From assembly GCF_027579695.1 (NCBI RefSeq), contig NC_083587.1, positions 45,315,732 through 45,379,731 on the forward strand: a DNA stretch of 64,000 nt, in the 5' to 3' direction. Shown here in pieces: positions 35,201 through 46,000 of this stretch (positions are counted from its first letter, which is position 1; every line of letters begins with the position of its first letter). The position numbers were made by a program, and so were the translations under genes. The notes beneath the pieces were generated by a model. It had not been told where the DNA came from, did no database searches, and worked only from the letters and a program-made list of their open reading frames with translations. The stretch is from Neoarius graeffei. Taxonomy: Eukaryota; Chordata; Actinopteri; Siluriformes; Ariidae.

Positions 35201-38200
35201 TTTACAAATAGTACTGCCAACTCACTCATTGTTGTCCTCTTAATGGGAAGAAACGTCAGTGAAGTAATGTCTGGCTCCAAACCGGACGGTTGTAATCTCA
35301 TATGGGGGGCCATGTTGATCCGGTTGCGCTGCTTTTTCTCAAACAAAGAATCATCATGTCTTTGCACTTTGTCCTTGGTCGAGTCAGATGTTTCTTGTGC
35401 TTTTCTTTTGACTGACCCGGTCTTCAGCCACCGATCCATTATCTTTTGGACAGTTTGATGCTAAGTCTAATTTGGTTACTCGTTGTTCCTCCACATTCAG
35501 AGGTGTCGTTGATATGAAAGTGTAACCTAAACGGACGTAGCTATAGGCAGTGTCGCAAAACTGTTGGCTTGCTTAATGTCCAACAAATTCAAATAGTGGG
35601 CTACTATTTGAATTTACATAGGACTTTATTCAATATAGAAAACAACTCGTCTGTGCCACTTAGAACTTTGCTTTTGGAGTGATATTTTATGACATCATGG
35701 TCCACGGACCACACTTTGAGAAACAGGGTTCTAAATAGATGAATTTTAAGTTTTGACTTGAAAAGAGAAAAACCCTGTGTCCGAAATCGCTCCCTACTCA
35801 CTATATAGTGGAGACGCCATTTTATAGTGCTGTTCGAAACCTTTGTGAGGATTATTTACACCCTATATAGTGCACTCAAAGTATCCCACAATGCATCACG
35901 AAAAGTAGTGTACAACCGATGGTCGCTAACCAAAGCAACATATCCCATCATGCGTTGCGGTCGCGCTTAAAGAAATCAAATTAAAAGTCTCATTTTATTT
36001 AATAAAAGGCAGCGGCAAAGAAGAAATTATTCAGCCTTGATTTAAAAAAAAAAACTGAAAGATGCAGGTACTTTGTGGGAAATACGCTCAGTATAAGATG
36101 TATTTATCACAAAAATGCATGCATGTATTTATTATTTTGAAAACCCACCAGCCGACTGATCTGGCACGTTTTAATTGTGCGACAGTAATGACGTAAATAC
36201 CAGCACAATGGACTAGTGTCAAAGTGGTTTTTTTTCATTTTACCAATGAGCTCACTATAGAGTCCTCTATATAGTGATTCCCTGTATAGACCCCTTTCAC
36301 ATGACGTCACCGCGCCGCGAGATTTTGTTAGGCGCCATATTGGAAGACCAAGTACATGCACTCACAATATAAAACAAAGTACGAGTGAGAGTAAAGTGAC
36401 ACGATGGATGATAATTCGGGTTATGTGAGTACATTACCAGTTGCAGAAAGGGCACGGTATGTGGAGAAACTGGCTGTGATTGATGGGTTTGACCCATATG
36501 ATAAGACTTGCGGCAAGGGAGAATGGAAACATAAGGAGGACCGGACACCAATTCTGCCATCTGTTTGCTACCCAGACATTGTAAACTATTTGTTGTTTAC
36601 ACCCAGTGCCTACACTCAGTGTTCGGACTATGCTGATATTTTCGGGGGGTCCCTTTTTTTCCCGGGGGGGGGGGGGTGCTTGCGCTTGTCTCAGAGCGCG
36701 GATCTCCAAACACATGAGAAGCCTATCTTACGCACATATCACGCGGACTCCACACCTCCACACACGCATCGCGTCTGAAGTCATAACTCATCAGGGGAAA
36801 TCGTGTCCGCATTGGCATGTTCAAAAAACAACCTCGCGTCAACAATGATACCACACGCAAGAAAAAAAAAACAACAACAGTCAGGCTACTCAACAACCAA
36901 CCTGGCAGCAGCGAGCAAGCCCCAAACCATCCTAAATTATTATTATTAAATTGTAGAAGTCTGGAAGGCTTGCTCCTCATCCAGTTATCAACTTGGGGCC
37001 AATTTAGCATGTTTTAAATCTGAATTTCTTGCGTTTGCTTACCTCAAAGTGTCCGCAGATCATGCACAGACTTATCCATTATATCCACAGTTTTTTGCCA
37101 AGTCTCACACAGGTTTCTTTCAAGTCTGCTGTTGGGCCAATAAATCATAAATAAAACAGCTCAGATTTGTTTGTTTAAGTCGTTTGCCACTCCACTTTAT
37201 TCTCGTGGGTTCACATACCGCTGCCGTTATTTCCCCCTAATCACGAGTTTGTTGGTCTTCCAAAATGGCGCAGGGTCTGTTTACTTCCGGTTTCGGGTGA
37301 CGTCAGTGAAAGGGGTCTATAGGGAGTAATGAACGAGTGAGCGATTTCGGACACTGGGAAAGAGTCACAAGATGGGTAACGTTCCAGAGATGAGACACAG
37401 CTGCAGCAAAAGAACGATAGCCATATGTCTTGCAATGGTAATCCACTGGCTTTAAAAGAACAGCATGTGAAGATCTAATGGCCCTTTTCCACTACCCTTT
37501 TTCAGCTCGCTTCAGCCCGACACGGCTCGCGTTTCGACTATCTAAGAACAGCACGACTCGGCTCGCTTCAGCCCTGCTCAGCCCCCAAAACTCGCACGGT
37601 TTTGGAGTGGGGCTGAAGCGAGCCAAACCGAGCTGAGTGAGGCTAGGGGCGTGAGGAGACACTCCCCTGTGCACTGATTGGTGAGGAGGAGTGTCCTCAC
37701 ACGCCCACACACGCCCCGCGAGCACGCTGGGATCTGTAAACACCGTAAACCCGGAAGAAGGAGAATTACGAGAATTATGAAGCCTTATGCACCTCGCCTC
37801 ATCTGTATGCTCTTGTTGTCGGTGACAACAAGCCACAGCACCAAGACCAGCAACACTAACGACTCCATGTCCTCCATGTTTATTGTTTACTCTCCGGGTT
37901 GTGAGACTACCGCTTAAAAGGTCACTGATGTCACTGTTTGCGCCGCCTAACGACATCACCTGACGTCCACCCACTTTTGCTAACTCCACCCAATGTGTCC
38001 ACCCACTTCCAGCCAGCACGGTTCAGCGCGATTGTAGTCGAAATGCAACGCCAACAGCCCCACTCAGCTCGACTCAGCCCAACTCAGCCGCGTTGGTAGT
38101 GGAAAAGCGGCATAAGTGCTCTCGTCGGAACGTAGAGCTGTAGAGCATCACCGATATAACCAGGCGCAAGACCACGCAACGCTTCGAAGACTAGAAGTAG

Positions 38201-39551
38201 AATCGTGAAGTGATGAAGTGGATCGGTTTCTCTACTGGTAACCAATGAAGCTGCTGGACTAATATGGTCAAATTTACGTGTATGTCGGAAGCCGTACAGC
38301 GGCATTTAAGAACACGTTGAACCTTCAGAAGTTCATATTTCAGCAAGCCTTGATGTAGAATATTTCCAGCAGACAGTGTAATCTTTAAATACAGTTTAAA
38401 GTGCAACCAGAAGTTCATATTTCAGCAAGCCAAAGAGAAGCGCATTGTATGAATCAACCTTCAGTGTCATGAAAGCATGAATAAGGATCTCAGTTGTGAA
38501 AAACTTCCTGATACGCGCAATATACCGTACGGTAGATAAGACACAATGTCTTTTACATTTCCACAGTGTACTAAAGAACTAATTGAATGGTATAGGTAAT
38601 GATGTCTGTGAAGATTCTCAGTCATCCAGGTCCTAGTAAACTGTGGTTGGTAGAAAAGAGCAACTGGACTTGTTTGAAGATTCTTGAAAACGTTTCACCT
38701 CTCATCCGAAAGGCTTCCTCAGTTCTGTCTGACTAATAGGGAGTATCGGGTATTTACTTTTGGATGAGAGGTGAAACGTTTTCAAGAATCTTCAAACAAG
38801 TCAAGTTGCTCTTTTCTACCAACCACAGTATAGGTAATGATAGATATAGATAGTGGAAAAAGATTAAATACAGTTGCAGTCAGAAGTTTGCGCTCATCGT
38901 GGACATGAATGTATGTCGTACAATCATTCTTTCCCAGAAGAGAGAAGTTCAGAGAAATAATTGAAAGCCCAATATTGCCCTAACATTCATGTCCAACTGT
39001 ATTTAAAGATTATACTGTCTACGGGAAATATTCGACATCAAGGGCATCCAGTCTTGATCTCAAAGAACTGGAGTGGTTGTGGGTTTGCAGCCCAGCCAAA
39101 GCAACCAAGACCTGTTCATTTGAAAGGGTTATTTCAGTAGATACTGTGTCACGTGTGAAATTGTGATCTGAACACACATGTAAAAAGAAAAAAAAAATCA
39201 AGTGCTTACATTATGAAGGATCGTGTTGACTTCATTAATGGGAAAATAATTAAAAGCCAAGTGGTGAAGTATATTCTGACTTCGTCCCCTGACTGTCATT
39301 GTAAAAGTGCAGATGATGATGATTCCTCTGGCTGTGTATGCAGGCCACCACAGCAACAGTATTACACTTTGAGTGCGAGTGAAATACACGGTCCATTTCC
39401 GAACACGAGCAAGATATTATCGCTGATGAGAACGCTAATAATATTTGATTACTAATGATTACATATCCTCTAAAACAGCGGTTTTCAAAAAGTTCTCCAG
39501 CGTGCTCTGTTGGGAGAAAGTTAGAAATAAAATGCTCCAAAACTAGGCGTC

Positions 39552-39589
<38 letters not shown>

Positions 39590-40484
39590 CAGGGCTTTGA
39601 ACCGGTTCAAGGGACGAAAACGAAAACCGGGAACTTTTTCTATTTCACATGGAACAGAAACGAAACAAGAAACTTTATTTTTTATGCTCCGGAACAGAAC
39701 CGCTTATTAAAAATAATGGTAACCGGTTAATACCGGTTTTTATTTCGTTCCTCAAAGTTTCCGTAGCCTACAAATAAAAAAGTCATTCTTCTCCTGCGCA
39801 CGTTTCTATGACCCGCTGGGGTTCACTTCCTGTGTGACGTTCGCTGACTGAATGGAGAGAGCGGGAGGGTGGACTACTATCACGTCTCCACATCTTAGAT
39901 AAGAGGTAAATATTGCAGTCTATCGTTATTCAAAACCATCAATTTCAAACACGATATCTATATATTTGTCCACGTTAATGAGAGGCTCGCGAACATTAAA
40001 TGACGTTAACCTCTGTTAGCCTATCAATGCATAGGGCCTGACTAGCCTTTGGTAACACACTAAACGAATTATCTTTCATTTTTGGCACTTTTTCTGTTTG
40101 TGTAGATGGGAAGACGTACTGAGAATCCAAATCGCCAACATTTGAAATAATAATTGTTTTGAATTATTTCTTGTCTTATTTAATGAAGGTTGTAATAGAA
40201 TTAGCCTACATTTGGCTTAAGCTGGATGAGACAGAGACATCATTTTATAGCCATTTGTTAAACAGCCGACAGGGAACGTAATTAACCGTTCCGGGAACGA
40301 AATTTTTTTTTGTTCTAACTGGTTCGGGAACGTCTATTTAATGGTGGAACCCAAAACTGGAAACGTTAAAATTACGTTTCTGTTCGGAACGAACCAATAG
40401 GAAAAAAATTCTGGTTCAAAGCCCTGTTGTTGTTGTTGTTGTTGTTATTATTATTATTATTATTATTATTAATACTACTACTAC

Positions 40485-40530
<46 letters not shown>

Positions 40531-42970
40531 CCCGTTTGAGTAATGAGTATAGTTGAATAGTTTCTGAAATAAATCCTGCCTAAGTAGTTTTTTTTTGTTT
40601 GTTTGTTTGTTTGTTTGTTTGTTTTTAATAACTAAAGGTGTTCCTGGCTGCAAAATGTTTGAGAATCTCTGTTCTAAAACATTATGGTTGTGATTTTAGA
40701 AATACAGAACCTTACAAAGTATTGCAGATATCATGACAGTGCTGTTCTGACAGTGTGCATCTTGCTCAGTTCTTTTGCACATTAACAAAAGAAGATATCT
40801 CAAACTGATCATGGGACTCCTGTTTAAAATATAACTAGGATAAAATATAACTAGAATAAAATATAACTAACAAAACCACTTTTTGTGCATGCTCACTCAT
40901 ACTGTGGTGCTTGAAAGTTTGTGAACCCTTTAGAATTTTCTGTATTTCTGCATAAATATGACCTAAAACAACATCAGATTTTCACACAAGTCCTAAAAGT
41001 AGATAAAGAGAACCCAGTTAAACAAATGAGGCAAAAATATTATACTTGGTCATTTATTTATTGAGGAAAATGAGCTAATATTACATATGAGTGGCAAAAG
41101 TATGTGAACCTTTGCTTTCAGTATCTGGTGTGAGCCCCTTGTGCAGCAATAACTGCAACTAAACGTTTCCGGTAACTGTTGATCAGTCCTGCACACCAGC
41201 TTGGAGGAATTTTAGCCCATTCCTCCGTACAGAACAGCTTCAACTCTGGGATGTTAGTGGGTTTCCTCACATGAACTGCTCGCTTCAGGTCCTTCCACAG
41301 TATTTCGATTGGGTCAGGACTTTGACTTGGTCATTCCAAAACATTTAACTTTATTCTTCTTTAACCATTCTTTGGTAGAATGACTTGTGTGCTTAGGGTC
41401 CTTGTCTTGTTGCATGACCCACCTTCTCTTGAGATTCAGTTCATGGACAGATGTCCTGACATATTTTCCTTTAGAATTCGCTGGTATTATTCAGAATTCA
41501 TTGTTCCATCAATGATGGCAAGCCGTCCCGGCCCAGATGCAGCAAAACAGGCCCAAACCATGATACTACCACCACCATGTTTCACAGATGGGATAAGGCT
41601 CTTATGCTGGAATGCAGTGTTTTCCTTTCTCCAAACATAATGCTTCTCATTTAAACCAAAAAGTTATATTTTGGTCTCATCCATCCACAAAACATTTTCC
41701 AATAGCCTTCTGGCTTGTCCATGTGATCTTTAGCAAACTGCAGACGAGCAGCAATGTTCTTTTTGGAGAGCAGTGGCTTTTTCCTTGCAACCCTGCCATG
41801 CACACTGTTGTTGTTCAGTGTTCTCCTGATGGTGGACTCATGAACATTAACATTAGCCAATATGAGAGAGGCCTTCAGTTGCTTAGAAGTTCCCCTGGGG
41901 TCCTTTGTGACCTCGCCGACTATTACACGCCTTGCTCTTGAAGTGATCTTTGTTGGTCGACCACTCCTGGGGAGGGTAGCAATGGTCTTGAATTTCCTCC
42001 ATTTGTACACAATCTATCTGACTGTGGATTGGTGGAGTCCAAACTCTTTAGAGATGGTTTTGTAACCTTTTCCAGCCTGATGAGCATCAACAACGCTTTT
42101 TCTGAGGTCCTCAGAAATCTCCTTTGTTCGTGCCATGATGCACTTCCACAAACATGTGTTGTGAAGATCAGACTTTGATAGATCCCTGTTCTTTAAATAA
42201 AACCGGGTGCCCACTCTCACCTGATTGTCATCCCATTGATTGAAAACACCTGACTCTAATTTCACCTTCAAATTAACTGCTAACCCTAGAGGTTCACATA
42301 CGTTTGCCACTGACAGATATGTAATATTGGCTCATTTTCCTCAATAAATAAATCTCATCTCATCTCATTATCTCTAGCCGCTTTATCCTTCTACAGGGTC
42401 GCAGGCAAGCTGGAGCCTATCCCAGCTGACTATGGGCGAAAGGCGGGGTACACCCTGGACAAGTCGCCAGGTCATCACAGGGCTGACTCATAGACACAGA
42501 CAACCATTCACACTCACATTCACACCTACGCTCAATTTAGAGTCACCAGTTAACCTAACCTGCATGTCTTTGGACTGTGGGGGAAACCGGAGCACCCGGA
42601 GGAAACCCACGCGGACACGGGGAGAACATGCAAACTCCGCACAGAAAGGCCCTCGCCGGCCCCGGGGCTCGAACCCAGGACCTTCTTGCTGTGAGGCGAC
42701 AGCGCTAACCACTACACCACCGTGCCGCCCCTCAATAAATAAATGACCAAGTATAATATTTGTTGTCTCATTTGTTTAACTGGGTTCTCTTTATCTACTT
42801 TTAGGACTTGTGTGAACATCTGATGTTGTTTTAGGTCATATTTATGCAGAAATGTAGAAGATTCTAAAGGGTTCACAAACTTTCAAGCACCACTGTAAAT
42901 GGCACAATTTCCTTTAAAAATAGATTAATAATGTTGAAAATAATGGCTTTTTGTTGGCAAACCCCCCCCC

Positions 42971-43001
<31 letters not shown>

Positions 43002-46000
43002 GGTTTTATTTCTGCATTGAGAACTCTTTCACAGGAAGCATGCCATTATATGGGGCAGCCCTGAAATTTTCATAGTGACCTTAATATTAAATATGATCTT
43101 TATTATTTTATCCACATTCACTGGATATGAACGATCACATGCTCTGATTGATTGGCTACTCTACTACTAGGCTATCAGCTCATGTAGAGTAAAACAAAAT
43201 GGCGGAGCGTGTTGCTGAATCAACCGAGGACGAAATAAAAACTCTACTCGAAAACAAAACCCCAAAAATCAAAAATATGGATTAAAAGTTATTGATGGTA
43301 AGAACATTAAAAAAAAACTATAGCATTTTTCACAAATTGCTACTGTCATTTCACCGGTTTGTTTACATTCTAAGCGGAAATGATTTTGTCGGACTTTTTG
43401 TATAAAGTTTTTATTTATCTAATTTGTTAAAAATAAAAACAGTTTCTCAAAATCCAGTGAATGTGGATAGAATAAAATAGTTATTCCACTCAATCTTCTC
43501 GTACATGGTGTATTGCAAACTCGCGGCTACGCACCTCATCACCTATCAGCTCATGTATGACTTGGTTTCGTGGAATAACTGTTAATTATTAAAAATGTGT
43601 CTATTGTTATGAGTGCTATACAATAAAATGAAATTGAGCCACAGTATTTGGCAGCAGTTGAAGACTTGCATGAAGTACTACACATGCCTATTGGTTACCA
43701 AAGGTAAATATGGCTTCCCTTACAGTACCAGTCAAAAGTTTGGATACACCTTCTAATTAAATGTTTTTTCTTTATTTTTATTAATTAAAAGTCACTTCAA
43801 GTCTTAAATTAATGATGGATGTCGTTTCTCTTTACTTAGTTGAGAGGTTCTTAACATGATATGGATGATTACAGTTGTCCAATTGGGGTATTTACTGTAT
43901 TTTTAGCTCATCTGGCCATAGGCCAGGTCGGATGAGCTTATGCGATCATCGTTCATCCGCAATTTACAAAAATCGCTACTCCTCCTACAGGATTGATCAG
44001 ATTTTGATCAAACTCACAATGTTCCCCAGGTGGGTGTGCATAAAAGTTGTCAAGGTGGTGGCGCCACCTGTCATATTTAAGATTTTATGGGCGTCTGAAA
44101 TTTTTGGGCGACTCGTCACATTAAACTCTACTCTTTGTAAACTGCTTGGGCGTTTTCACCGAAACCCACCCAGAAGACTCTAAAGACATGTACCAACAAG
44201 AGTTGTTCGCCAGGTGGCGCCACCTACTATGGATGAGGCTACACAGGAGTCACGTGCAATTTCACAAAAATCACTACTCCTCCTACAAGAGTGATCAGAT
44301 TTTGATCAAACGCCTATGGAATGTTCCCCAAGTTGGTATGTATAAAATTTGTCAAGGCAGTGGCGCCACCTGTCATATTTAACATTTTATGGTGGTTTGA
44401 AAATTTTGGGTGACTCGTCACACCAAGCACTACTGTTCATAAACTGTTAGGATGTTTTCACTGGAACTCGCCCAAAAGACTCTAAAGACATTCCAACAAG
44501 AGGTGTTCACCAGGTGGCACCACCTGCCATGGACGCAGCTACACAGGGGTCATATGCGGTTTCACAAAAATCGCTACTCCTCCCACAGGACTGATCGGAT
44601 TTCAAACTCGCACAGAATAACAGTGGCTGGTATGAGCTACAGACTCATTGAGGCTATTTTTATATTTACTATTTGATTTCGGACGCATTAAGAAGGCAAG
44701 AAATTGCACTAATTAACTTTTGACGAGGCCCACTGGTTAATTGAAAAGCATTCCAGGTGACTACCTCATAAAGCTGGTTAAAATAATGCCAGTAGCGTGT
44801 AAAGCATCATCACAGTAAACGGTGGCTACTTTGATGACTCTAAAACAGGAAACCTTTTTTTTAAACCACATAATTCCATATACGTTCCATGTTATTTTGT
44901 AGTTTTGATGACTTCAGTATTGTTCTACAATGTTGAGTGTCAAACCTGTGAATGAGTCCAAACTTTCGACTGGTGCTGTACTTAAGGTCTTGTAGGAATT
45001 TTAGGTAAATGTTTATTTACCTGTTGTCTTTTTGTCTTGACATGAGCTTGGGTTACACCGCCACTAACCTAACAGGGGTGGGTTTCCCAAAAGCATCGTA
45101 GCACAAAACTCATCGTTAAATGGTCGAGCGTGCATCACAACGAACACTCCCTCTCCTAGTTAAGATGCTCTTAGCGTTAAGAAGCTTTTGGGAAACCCAC
45201 CCCAGTTCTTTCAACGCGATTAAACAAGTCCTAAAATGTGATTGTTTTGTCTTTAATTTTTCTCCATCCGCAGGCCGAGAGTCTTTCTTTTCCTGCCCTT
45301 ATTGCGCCGTGTCCTTCACTGACTCTTCTTACCTTGAGAAGCACCTCAAATGGACCCATCGGAGTAATTACCTAGTTTGGCTGAAAACTCAAAAACCACC
45401 ACAGTGCATCAAAATATCCTCCCAGATGCTCAGCTGCTCTTCTTGCAACCACCACTTCTTCACCCAGGAGCAGCTGAAGGTGCATATGCGGCGCGCCCAC
45501 CTTCCCACGCCCGCACCAACCCGGAAACGCTACACGTGTCCACAGTGCGACCGCAGCTTTGACTACATTGGCAATCTGCAGAACCATTGCCGTCGGTGCC
45601 ACAACTTGTCCACAGTGTGTACTGACGGAGAACTGAGCTGTGCTTCATGCGGTGAAAACTTTGCCGGAATGTGGGGCCTCGGGCCACATCAGTGCCACAA
45701 GGTAGAAGAAGAAGAACACAAACCAGGAACAGATGGAAACGAACAGCTTTGTAGAGATCGCGGTTATCTGTGTCAACACTGCGGAAAGAACTGCGCTACG
45801 CTGCAGTGTTTAACCATTCACACGCGCACGCATACAGGCGAGAAGCCGTACAGCTGCACCGACTGCGGGAATAGCTTCAAAGAGATGGGCAGCTTGCGCA
45901 AGCACATGGTCATCCACACTGGTATCAAGCCGTACTCGTGCCCTGAATGTGACAAGAGCTTTGCGCGAATGAGCCACTTGAGCACACACCTGCGCACACA

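Larger units (their letters stand above)
35777..37354. mobile_element. MITE with GTGTCCGAAATCGC ends, split by a larger element
   Basis: Ends 35777-35790 and 37341-37354, with TATAG-type palindromic words inside. Split at TATA by 36289-37317. On its right it abuts LINE sequence. Confidence 0.7.
40902..42895 (-). mobile_element. Tc1-like transposon (copy 3), SINE near 5' end
   Basis: Ends CTGTGGTGCTTGAAAG and CTTTCAAGCACCACTG with TA. A SINE (42354-42730) is inserted in the noncoding end. Confidence 0.9.

Noticed and set aside
40427-40530. Possible CRISPR-like periodicity
   Set aside because: It is a trinucleotide microsatellite without spacers.
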